Assembly (NCBI GenBank): GCA_019693395.1
Contig: JAAMXP010001366.1
Coordinates: 1-31,066 of the forward strand
Origin: Ettlia oleoabundans
Lineage: Eukaryota; Chlorophyta; Chlorophyceae; Chlamydomonadales
Length of the DNA: 31,066 bases
Direction of reading: 5' to 3'
Position 1 is the first letter of the stretch, and every line of letters starts with the position of its first letter. The notes under the pieces were generated by a model. The model saw nothing but the letters and a program-made list of their open reading frames with translations, searched no databases and was not told where the DNA came from. Of the stretch, positions 11,301 to 22,000 are shown in pieces. The position numbers were made by a program, and so were the translations under genes.

Positions 11301-13683
11301 CCTGTTGCCAGCACCCAACCTGCTGCATCTACGTTGAGGAGAGCAATGAAGTGCGAACCTGAGCACTGGTCATACGATTGCCAGCACTACACGCAGGCCA
11401 GCAAACAAACACTTTCAACCAACGAGACGCATGCTCACGATTCTACCACAACACAACAGAGCAGTATCTCACCAGCACGGCGCAACGAAACCACATCCCC
11501 AGCTTCCTGCAGCTTCTTGTCGGCTGCAATCAGCTCCCGGGCCACAGCCTCGCATCGCTCCTGCAGCAGCGCCAGTGTGGCAGGCGCCGCATCACGGTAC
11601 CGCCGTGCCAGCTCCTCCTCCAAGAACCTGCATAGAGGTCAGGGCACACCTGACTTAGCTGGATGGGCAGTACTGGGTGCTAAGCAGAAGAATTGAACTG
11701 AGCGAGTCGTCTGCCACCTGTCAATTTGATGCTCTGATACACCTTGATTCATAAGAAAGCCATAAGCGTCCCTGTGGTCGGCAGCCACATTGGGGCAGAA
11801 GGCCACCCACATCCCCCTGGGCCCCCACCTGCGCAAGTTGCCAAAACCTATACGGAGGCCGAAGCGCTCCTCATCAAAGCCACCCGCAATGCTCTCCCTC
11901 AGGTGCTGCTTCACACTTCCGTCCACCTCTTGGATGGCACGCCGCCAGTCCGCGCTTGTGGAGACGCCTGTGGAGCGGTCCTTGGGCAGCGCCTGCGAGA
12001 TGCACAAGGCAAGCAAGGACTCGCCAAACACAGAATGAGTGGGTTGTTGTTTGCATGCTTGCTGGAGCCAGAGCGGCCTGCTGGCTGTCTTAAGGCTTTT
12101 TGTTGCTAACTGGACGATTTTAATGCTTGATGCGAATGGCTGGCTGATCCACTACCTAACCCCGCATGCATGCTTCGCTAGCTACTGGCAGTACCCTTGA
12201 CTGGCCACCCACCACAAAGAAGGGCTTGACGTTAGGCGGAAGGTAACCGCTGGCAGAGAGGTATTTGTCCACCTCCCAGCGCTCGCTAAACTCCTGCATG
12301 TTTGGGGCTGGGCGGATGAGTGGCGCTCAACATTAGGCACATAACATGCACCCAGGAGGCCGTCGACCCAGACACCACCCGTCTACCGCACCTTGAGCCT
12401 GTTGTCAAACTTGCTTGCCACCATGACTGTGCGCTGGTAGTGCGGGTCCACCTCCTGTATGATGTGCATCCACAGGCTGCTGCACCACTCCACGCTGCTC
12501 TGCTGCAGGAACAGGATGAGGCGGTGGGGAGGAGCGCACTGTGCCTTCACCATGGCCAGGATGTCGTCAGGTGTGCCGTCAGCCTCGCCCTTTCGCGCCT
12601 GCAGTCAAAGGCTGGCAAGCAGGGAACAGTCAGCCGCCAGGCAGTACGCCAACACAAGCCCCAGAGTAACTGGATGTCGAATTTACATGTCTGCTTCTAG
12701 GGCAGGCTGTGAGTTGTAGCAATCTTTCCTGCGCAACTTCCCACACCAATTAGCAAAGTCAACCAATGCAGTAGCCTGCTGCCGGGCAGCTGCTGACCTT
12801 GAGAATAAATCCAGGGGTGTCTACCAGCGTCAAATTGGGTGCGTACGCAAACTCAGCCCGCATCACAATGGGCTGCGGGACGGGAAGAAAGTAACACCAA
12901 TCTGTTATTTGGAGCGGAAGGCAGACGGATACCAGATGAGTACTGGTAGGTGCAACAGCTGCATGGCAGCATGGGCCGGCAACCACATGAAGGTGGCTAA
13001 GGAAACCCATGTGGCACATCAGACGGCAAGTCTTCTCCTTTAGTGTCACGCTACACTTACCTTGCTGCTGACGGTGGCCCCAAGCTTCCTCAGGTGCACC
13101 TCCGTGCGCTCCCTGATGGCCTCTGCTATATTTGCCTCTGGAATTACTGCACCGTAGTCGTCGCTATCCTCATCCTGCAGCCGGCATCGTGGGCTGAGCG
13201 CGGAGGGATCGTGCACCATCTGCACAATCAGGGGCCGCCGGGTGCCCATCTCCACCTCTTTGACGTTGAAGCGGAACTACGTAGGGAAGATTGGGGAGGT
13301 GAAAGGAGAGCGAGTTATTGGTGCCCCTTAAAAACTAGCAACTTGAGACAGAAGGAAGCAACAGGGAGAAATAACAAGAGGCGGATGGCACTGGGAGATA
13401 GCCAGGCACACGCTGCATGCCAGCTTGATAAACCTTCGTGACACCAGTTGGGTGCTGGCATCAAGCCTGCCAGGAGAATCGTTACAGGCCTCGCTCTCAC
13501 CCCCAAGAACGCCTCCAGCAAGCTGCTCTTGCCATCTGATTGGCCCCCAATGCACACGATCTCAGGGATAGGCAGGTTCTCGCCAAATGCGACTGCCGCT
13601 GCTTGCAGGCGCGAGTATGCCTCATAGCGGATCTTGCTGGCAGGGTTGTCAAAGATGTCCTGCGCCAGGCTCTGCCGCGTCAT
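8318..13683 (-). CDS. DRP5B: DRP5-type dynamin-related GTPase (ARC5-like, organelle division)
   Basis: A large GTPase of the ARC5/DRP5 branch, known to act at the cytosolic face of the chloroplast division site (DRP5B) or in cytokinesis (DRP5A). Exons: 13683-13501, 13276-13061, 12872-12798, 12598-12392, 12293-12213, 11992-11829, 11627-11473, 11213-11089, 10924-10829, 10524-10451, 10259-10099, 9902-9764, 9636-9348, 9174-8968, 8822-8660, 8427-8318. They give 814 aa. GTPase motifs: P-loop GGQSDGKSS (46-54), switch Thr in GTRRP (about 73), DTPG (151-154), and SKFD (220-223) in place of TKxD. The helical middle contains NAGLRLFGG, a signature shared with ARC5. A poorly conserved Pro/Ala-rich linker (exons 13-14) precedes a GED-like C-terminus ending ELARCL. 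No transmembrane or PH domain was recognised. Choice between DRP5A and DRP5B is uncertain; the family is secure. The ATG at 13683 gives the expected short N-terminus before the P-loop. Confidence 0.92.
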
Positions 13684-13769
13684 TGTTCTGCCGCCCAAAA
13701 GTTACCTGCACGCGGGAGTAAGAGGTGCCGGTGAAGCTGACGCACAGAAGGAAGCGAAAGCGCTCTCAT
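13680..13769 (-). promoter_or_regulatory. uORF overlapping the DRP5 start codon (ATGA junction)
   Basis: An ATG at 13769 opens a 29-codon frame (MRALSLPSVRQL...FWAAEQ) whose TGA at 13682-13680 overlaps the DRP5 ATG (13683-13681) as ATGA. If the transcript starts upstream of 13769, DRP5 would need leaky scanning or termination-reinitiation. The transcription start is not visible, and an acceptor-like GCGTGCAG inside the uORF leaves a leader intron possible. Confidence 0.4.
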
Positions 13770-14191
13770 GCTTGCAGACCAAGCACCGCGGCGGCGGCGG
13801 CAGCGGCGGGTGGTCTGTCAGTTCCGCCGGCGCTGCAGCGCATGCCGGAATGTTTAGAAGTATGAGCTTGCCTATCACTGCTGTTCCGGCCGTGTTGGGG
13901 CCCTGAGTGTTGAGGGCTTCGCCAGCTGCCTGCCCACAGCTGTCCTTGAAACAATGTTTGCTGCTGGCTCCTAACGAACTCTGTGCTGTGCGTAAGGTGG
14001 TGGGATGACAACTAAACACGCTTGAACCAATCTTTGCACATGTTGCGTGAATGCTATGCTCGCAAGCGCAGCAGCAGCTCCGCCACGTGAATCCCGGCCG
14101 TCCAGTTCACGGTCAAAACCAATTGGGCACTGCAAGCTTTACTTACTTGTCAATGCACACGACGGACTGATTGCTGTAGCGCTCGATCACG
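13684..14191. promoter_or_regulatory. Divergent promoter region, DRP5 / DNAAF5
   Basis: 508 nt between the two head-to-head start codons. It contains the DRP5 uORF, a GGCGGC-type stretch near 13790, and an ATG at 14056 whose out-of-frame ORF (to 14394) would overlap the DNAAF5 start. No TATA box was recognised. Confidence 0.5.
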
Positions 14192-17100
14192 ATGAATGTG
14201 GACGAGGTCTGGCAGCAGCTAAAGGCGCGTCAGACGCCGTCGCGACAGTCCAGAGCCGGCGTCAGTCTGTCTGGGTTTGCCGGTCTGCCAGGCATCACCT
14301 CTCATGTCCGCACTTACGACAAGAGCAAGGGGCCTGCCCAGCCAGAAGCCCGCCCTGCGGGCTTCATCGCTCAGCTGCGGCAGCAGGGAAGTGAAGAACG
14401 ACAGGGGACCGCCGAGAGCTCAGCAGACCAACACCAGGGGCTGCTGGTGCGTGCCCGCTCTTCCGCTCCCATCGTGTTCGTTTGACCGCAGTCGTGCGCC
14501 AGGCGCGATGGTGTATCGCCTGCAGTAGGGTTTGCAAAATACCTGCCAAGTGGTAACAACAGTGATGCAACCTTGCTTGGAGAGAAATGGCTACCCAATT
14601 TGCCGCACTGGTTTGCCCCGCACAGCCATCGAACAAGAATGCCTATGCCTGCAGGCCTCCCTCCAGCGGGACATCAATGGGCTTAGCGATCCTGATCGCG
14701 GCACACGGCGACGTGCGGTGCGTAACGTTCCAATCTTGGCATGTGCATTGCAGTGCGCCCTGCCCAACCTGTGAGCAGCTTCCAGTACTTCCCCTGCTCT
14801 TGTTTGCTTCTCCCGCACGATTGACGTGCAGCCTCCCTGCCCCGCATGCAGGTTGATAAGCTGCACATGGCGCTGTTGAGCAGCGGCAGAGGCGCGTCAC
14901 ATGAAGCGCTGCAATCAGCGGTGGCGGGACCGCTGCTGATACCGCTTGTGCAGCTTCTGGCAGACCCCGCAGAAAAGTGTAGGGAGTTGGCCACCACCTT
15001 CTTTTCGGCTGCCCTGCAGCGCCTGCCGCAGCCTGGCGCACTGTTGCCTACGCTGGTACCAGCGCTTGCAGAACGTGTGGGCACGCCGCCTGTGCAAGAA
15101 ACATCAGAGGAGATGCGTCTGGCATTGGCAGAGCTGGTGGCTGGTGCGCTACTGGCACGGGCCCCACGCCCATTTCCCGCAGACCTGCTGCCCCCACTTT
15201 GCGCCACAGTGTGTTGCCAGCTTCAGGATGCGTATGCCGACATTAAAAAGGTGCGGACCTGGACTTTGTGACTAAGAAGCGGGTATGGTGGTTGCATGCA
15301 GGCTTGTAAGTTGTGAGGTGGGTTTGCAGAGGCTGCCCTTCATTCAACCGCTGTTATTGTTTGTTCATTGGTTTGCTGTGCTGCGGTGTTGCCACCTACC
15401 ATGCAGTTTCTGAGACTGCTGACTTCGCTGTGCTCCTCGTTTGCGTCCATTTTTGCAGGCCGCGTGCACCGCTGTTGCCATCATAGCAGAGCTGGCAGGG
15501 GCTCAGCGGCTGCCACAGCCGCTGCTCCAGCCGATGGTTTGGGCGCTGGCTGCCAACCTCGCGCACCAGCATAGCAGGGTGCGGCTGACCAGCCTGCAAG
15601 CCTTGCACGCTTTGGTGCAGCACGGCATGCCGCTGGAGCTTCTGGAAGAGAACGTACTGCCGGCAGTACGGCCACTTGCCCACGACCACGCATCTGCCAT
15701 TCGCAGCACTCTCTTCAGCTGTGTGGCCCAATGGGCGGGCAGCCAATTGCCTGTTGATGCTGCCACCGATGCAGCTGACGACGGTAGGATGGCCAACCAG
15801 TGCCGCACTTTCCTCCCGCTGCTGCTGCCCCTGCTTCTGCTGGGACTGACAGATGAGGCGGAGGCCATTCGCAGCGACAGCTATGCACAGATGGAGGCCA
15901 TTGGAGCGCACATGGCCAGCCAGGTGTGTGTGTTGTGCATGGAACCCATCTCAAAGCAGCAAATATGTGCCGTTACTCTAGGGCACTTAACCAGGGTTTG
16001 GAACACGCACCTCCACCCCACATTGCGGCAACCGCGGTGCAAGTTGTATGCAGGCATGGCCAGGTTGTGCTGCTCTGCAGACATCCACACCTACTCACGC
16101 TTGTACCCCTGTGCTCACCCACCATGCAGGCTTCACCTGCTGTTGCGCAGCCAAGCTCAATGGCATTGGACCAGCCTCAGCAGCTGCCAGGCTACTGCCA
16201 CCCCTTCTCTGCTGGCCGTCCCTCGCTTGTCGCCCGCTGCGTGGTGCAGTCGCAGCTCAGTCGCCTGCTGCAGCAGGCGCTGTCAGAGCTGCGAGAGTGG
16301 ACAGGTGCGCAACATTTCCTACGCAACTTCCAGGCTGTTGTTGGTCAATTTCTGGACACATCTCACCAGAATTCATGCCTTTGAGACTAGGGTGAAAACA
16401 CAGCTGGCATGAAGCAGCCAAACGAGCGGTGTGGGATACATTCATAAAACTTATTGCGTTGCCTGGCTGCAGCGACTCTGCGGGTGTCAGCGGTGCGCTT
16501 GTTGAGGGCGACCCTCATCTACGGCGAGGAGGAAGTGCTGCCGCAGCTGCCTACGGTGCTGCACGCGCTTCGTGGGGCGGTGGCTGACGATGATGCCGGT
16601 GGGTGATTAACGCATCTCAGCCTGTGCTTGTGTGCAGCTGCCTGCCTCGTTATGTACCTTGCACCACAGGCGGTATCAGCAACGCATTGAGGCCCTTGGC
16701 GCTGTCGGTATCAGGGTTGATCTTGAGCGTCTGTTGAGTTGGAACTAACTTTCTCATGCTTTGATGCAGGGGTGGTCTCCCATGCTGTGGGCTGCGTGCA
16801 CGTGCTGGGTGTCAACTTGCCAGCCAGGCGCTGGATGCCACTGGCAGCAGAAGGCGTTACGGCAGAGCAGCAAAGCGCGAAGCAGCGCACTTCAGCGCTG
16901 GTTGTGCTGTCGGGCCTGCTGCATGCTGCCTCTAAGGCGGGTTCTGAGGTGCACGTAGAAAGCCTGCAGCTGGCTGTTGCTGCACTTAGCAAGGCACAGC
17001 AGGCAGTGGCAGCTGGCAGCGCAGCAGATGAAGACGCCCTGCAGCATCAGTCGCTGGCTGCCTGCTTCAACCTTGTTCAATGGGCACGCCCTACCACAGC

Positions 17101-18627
17101 TGCCATAGCACCACAGCTGTTCCAAGTGCTGCTACAGCTGTGGGCTGCACAGGCGGACAGCCAGCTGGCTGCCTCCTCTGCTGGCGCTGCTGCCGCTCCG
17201 ATCAATAAGTCTGGCGATTCACGCAGCATTTCCAGCCTCACTGCTGAAGGAGTGCTTAGCCAGCTGGCGATGGCCCTTGGGAAAGCAGCTCCAGCTGACT
17301 TGTGCAAGCAGTATGGTCGTGTTGTGTTACAGGCGGGGCTTCAGGTGAGTGGGTTGCTGGTAGCTGTATCATATCGTTGTCTTTGTGCCGAGGTAAAGAT
17401 TTTTTATATGTGTCAAACGCTGCACCTTTGTTTCACAGTGTGAACTAGCAGCGCGACCCTCTAGTTCATCCCCAACACTTTCAACTGCAGGGTCATGAGC
17501 AATGGACACATGCACACCCCAACTGGCGCACACTGGCAGCGCTGCTCAGGCTGTGCAACAGCAGCGGGCTGCTGCAGCTGTGGCCGCAGGTTCTGCCTGT
17601 GCTGTATCCCATTGCGGCCAGCCATGAGCGGGACCCACGATTGCGGCTGGAGCTCTTCCAGCTGCTGGCGATGCTGCTGGAAGACGACAGCAAGGGAGAC
17701 GCATGGCAACAGGGAGGCACCGGGCAGTTGCTTGTTCGGCAGCTGTTAATACCTGGCCTGGTGTGGCGAGTGGGGCGTGTGCAGGTGGCTATGCGGTACG
17801 CAATTCTTACCGCTTTGGCCACGATGCTGTCCCGCCAGCGCCTGCCGCCAGATCAGCTGGCCCATCTGGGTGCAGCTGAGGAGGGCACGGATCTCAAGGA
17901 AACAACGGCAGTGCAGAATACAGCCAACTCTGCAGCACCTGCAGAAGCAGAGGGCCCAGCGGAGGCGCAAGTAGCGGCGACAGCAGCGGACGGGCAGGCA
18001 GCAGGAGGGCAGGGTCTGCTGGCGCGGGTGGCTGGTTGCTTGGATGAGGACTTTGAGCCTGACACACGCCAGCTAGCATGTCACGTGGTGGAGCTGCTGT
18101 TGAGCTCAGGTGGGCTCCCAGTTGTGCTGGTTTGGGTTTGTCGCAAGGCCTGCAGGCAGGGAATCTTGGACTTTGCTGCAGTTCATCCGCTTGCGTTTTG
18201 CGCTCACTATTGTTTGATACTGGTCAGCATTGTTTATTGTTGACAAGTTTGTGTTTGCCCTACGCTCGCAGTCGGCCCCAACTTGTCTGCACAGCAGTTG
18301 ACAGCAGTGCAGCCGGAGTTACTTCGGCGGCTGGACGACGGCAACAATCGCGTGCGAGTAGCCGCCTGCGCCGCATTCCAGCCTTGGCTGCGCAACCTGC
18401 TTGGCCGGCCAAATGGCCTAACCGATGCAGATGCTTCCAGCCTAGCAAGCGCCTTGCTCATTCATCTGGACGATCCTGATGATGCCGTGGGGGAGGCAGC
18501 ATGCAGCATAATGGAGCAGCTAGCGACAGCACGGCCAGGCGTCGTCCGGCCGCTGGTGCAAGCTGTGATGAGGCAGCATTCGCGCCGCATCCTCCTGATT
18601 CGCGTGCTGGCTGCTTGTGACATGTGA
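14192..18627 (+). CDS. DNAAF5: Dynein axonemal assembly factor 5 (HEATR2), HEAT-repeat protein
   Basis: A cytoplasmic HEAT/ARM-repeat protein needed to preassemble axonemal dynein arms. Exons: 14192-14446, 14655-14717, 14852-15250, 15459-15923, 16130-16304, 16473-16598, 16770-17344, 17491-18109, 18272-18627. They give 1010 aa; human DNAAF5 is about 855. Family-specific blocks: LADPAEKCRELA (exon 3), HQHSRVRLTSLQAL (exon 4), LIYGEEEVLPQLPTVLHAL (exon 6), LIPGLVWRVGR (exon 8), and QPELLRRLDDGNNRVR followed by LLIHLDDPDDA (exon 9). Exon 8 carries an Ala/Gln-rich acidic insertion between repeats. Exon 1 (85 codons) is less sure: it has an ATG, a strong GTGCGT donor and joins in phase 0 to ASLQRDINGL, but it has no recognised homology. 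If it is wrong, coding would begin at an ATG near 14565 or at 14655. The gene lies head-to-head with DRP5 and tail-to-tail with UVDE. Confidence 0.9.
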
Positions 18628-19009
18628 GCCTGGCCGTTGTGTTGTATGTATCAATTGCGAAATGATTGTTGCCCTTACGCTGTTACAAAACAGGTTGCAA
18701 GATAGCGCTGGCTTGCGACGGACAATGCCACGTGTGGCAAGGCAGATTGGTTTGTTTGTTGGTAATGAATTTTACGGGGTTTAATTTGCGCAGTGATAAA
18801 GCGGAAAACCGCATGGCACAATGGAAGAACGGTTGCCTGCATTTGACTGATTGTCGAGCGAATGTACATTCTTTCTTAACCTAAAAAACATCACTGCAAA
18901 AATCAGTGGAATATGGGCACAGGTGGGCTGCAGACAGGTCACAGCACAGGCAGGCTCATGCCGAGTAGCATGAGGCATAACAAGATAATTTCATCACCAG
19001 ATAGCCGGG
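18628..19009. terminator. Convergent 3' region between DNAAF5 and UVDE
   Basis: 382 nt between the facing stop codons, more AT-rich than its surroundings. It holds a TGTAA on the minus strand (listed separately). No plus-strand TGTAA for DNAAF5 was found within it, so the DNAAF5 3' UTR may use a variant signal or overlap UVDE. Confidence 0.5.
18683..18687 (-). terminator. TGTAA polyadenylation-type signal for UVDE
   Basis: The minus strand reads TGTAA about 325 nt beyond the UVDE stop, within the intergenic stretch. Another TGTAA overlaps the stop codon itself (19014-19010) and is too early to be sufficient. Confidence 0.4.
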
Positions 19010-22000
19010 TTACAGCAGCTTGAGCGCCACCGCCTCCTCCTCGCCCAGCGGCGGCTCCTCACCCGCAGATGCCGGCTCAGGGAAGGGGATGTCGCCACGA
19101 TACGCAAGCAGCGCCTGCTCCTGCAGCAAGCGCAAGGGAACAATGCGGAACATGTCCTTTTCAACTCACAGCCCACAGCACACTGTGGCAAGAACAAAAG
19201 CCGGGAAAGGACAGCACTGCACAAGCAACACCAGCAGGCCAGAGTTCAGGGGCTGCAGAGAACTGTCAGGGCAACTAGGGTCAGCACGCACCTTGCACTT
19301 GGCCTCGATCATTCTGCACCACATGGCCCAACAAACCACAAGGACACAGTGAGTGGACACTAGCAGGTGGACATTAGCAGGATGCACGAAGGACATGTCC
19401 AGCACTGTCGATATATGGATACACTCCACCCAAAACTTGCATGCTACTGAAAGCAGCACATCATGAAACGCAGATACCGCTGCCCAACAGAACACATTCA
19501 AAAAATGGCGGGGGGTGACACAGGTGGAATCAAGAGGCTGCTGCCACTCACACGTCCACCTTGGCCTCATATCCATGCAGGAAGATGGGCCCCCGCACAT
19601 AGTCGCTGTGCGCGTGCGGCTTGCGCCCCTCCTGGCTCTCAGACCAGTGCACCACGGGGCGCACCCCAGGAGGCCACGTCTTCAGCGCTGCCTCCAGGGC
19701 CTCCTTCTCCGTCAGGCTGCCTGGGCAAAACTGCAGGGGCCAGGAATCAATATGTATCAGCAGCAAGGGTAAGGCGGCCGTCAGAAACTTCTTATGTCAT
19801 GCCTGTAACCAAGCTGGCAGTGAAACAACCAGCCCAGAGCCACCCACCCATCACACCCCACTCTTGCCTTGTGGTGGTGGAAGTCAAAGACCAAGGGCAC
19901 GCCGCAGAGTGAATGCAGGAAGAGCAGGTCCTCCAGGCTGAAGGCGGAGGCAATGTCGTCATTTTCAACTGCAGTGTATCAGGTAGTACAGGGCAGCACA
20001 GCAAAATAAGGGTGCGACAGTACCAAGCCAAAACGGCAGTCAGATGTATGACAATACTTGGCTTCAAGCATATTGCATGTCCGAGAAAGTGAAAGTGGGC
20101 GGAGGGAAGGGGGGAGGGGTACAAAAATTGAGGCACGCCCAAAACGGGTAGGCCACAAAAGCGAGTGCTGCCGATTGGCGCAAGTTTGCCATTAAGGCTC
20201 CAACTGCCTCAGTGGGATGCAAGAACACACCCGTCATGCGTGCCCTGCAGTTGGGGCTGAGGCGTTGGTAGTTCTCAGCCCAGCGCCGCATCGTGGCCTC
20301 CTTGCTGCCCAGGGTGCTGTACACTCTGCAGCATGAAGGGCGGTACAGAGGTGCGGCGGGGGTATGAGGCAGGTCATAACGATGCGGCAACGAAGACAGC
20401 ACTATTAGTGAAGGACAACACTGTTAAGCCAGGAATTGTGTGCCAGATATGGCCGCATCGACCAACTGGCTGCTCAGGAGGCATGATGCCTGCTGGCAAC
20501 AACGCCCCACCCCCTTTCCGTCTCACCCTCCCACGTGGATGTTGATCTTGTTCTCACAGGAGGGAGGGTAGCCCATGAGGTCCAGGATCTGTAATGTTGT
20601 AAGAGAAGAACAGCACACTTTGGATGTCAATCACAAAACGCTTTGCAGTATGTGGAACGACAGAAGCACGATTGAATCTATGGAGGCAGGAGCACATGCC
20701 TCATACCACTTCGAGGTGAATGTAAGCACACAGCGTGCGCCCACCCACCTTCGAGTGTGCCTCTAGCTCCTTTATTGACTTGCCCGCCAGCGAATCGTCG
20801 GGGGTGGCCAGCTTCACAAAGTGGCTGTGGAGTAATGGAGCATGTGGGGAGGAAGGGGCTATTAGCTGGTGTTGCAAAGAATAGTGTATGGGTATGTGGT
20901 GGTTGTGATGGATGCGAGGGAGACGGCACAGAACAGGAGGAAAAAAAATTGGTTGGCTGTCAAGACAGCAATCGAACCACCTGAAATCCTGCTGCACCAA
21001 AAACCAGGCTGGGTGCCGCCCATCAAATCACAGCCACCCTCACATCAGCCCACCCACTCAACCACCCACCTGGGGTGGAAAGTGACACGCTGGCCATGCA
21101 GGCGTGCCAGGTCACCGGCAAAGCGCAGTGCGGTACATATGTCGGCGTACTGCGGCACCTCCTCGATATCAAAGGTGCCCATCCTGCGGCAGGTGGGGTA
21201 GGTGAGGTGTGTACATGCATGGCAGGTGGGCCGCGGAATGATGTACAGTGATTTCTCCATGAGGCTGAGCCATGCCATGAGCACTGCAGTGCCAGCAGCA
21301 ATTGCGAACATGATAGGGCCGGCAGGCCGATACATCACAGCACAGCAGTGCGGCATTCAATGTGTATGTGTAACGAGGCAGCGGTATCAATCAATGCAGG
21401 CACAGCGGCGGGGGGGCGGGAGCGCGGGGCGGGGCAGGGGGGTGACGGGCGCGCGCTCACCAGGGGAACAGCACAGAGCTCATCCTACAGGCACAACAAA
21501 ATGGGCAGGCAGAGAGGTACATGCGTGTCAAGAACAAGGAAGGTGTACAGGACACACTGGGGCACCAATGTCGCAAATGCAGTGGGGCGCTCATCGAACT
21601 GCAACAAGCTCCCTGCGGGAAGTGATGCGGCGGCTGTATGCTGCACATCACACAAGAGCAGCGCCAAGCAATGACTCGACGGCAGAGTGAACGCCTTTGA
21701 CAAGGCGCTGCAGGGCTGCGCATTATAGCAAGGGCTGTGCTGTGCTCAGCTCTGTGATACACGCACACACACACTGGGTATGCACCTGAACAGGCGTATG
21801 CCGTGCTCTGCGTTCCACTGTATGATGAGCGCCAGGTCTCGGCAGTTAGCCAGGCACAGCTCGCCCAGGTAGGGCAGACCCTTGGCATCCAAAGTGCGCT
21901 TGATGCAGTCCCTGCATTGTGTGCGTTTGTGTGTGTGCGCGGGGGGTGGGGGTGGGGGTGGGGCGGGGGTGGACGCTGTGGCGGGTGGGCACATAGTGGC

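Noticed and set aside
14056..14394. 112-codon plus-strand ORF with a real ATG, overlapping DNAAF5 exon 1
   Set aside because: Out of frame with DNAAF5 and without an in-phase splice to it. The frame from 14192 joins in phase and reads more naturally. It is kept only as a possible uORF.
15396..15911. 171-codon minus-strand open frame
   Set aside because: Antisense to DNAAF5 exon 4, which matches HEATR2 clearly on the plus strand.
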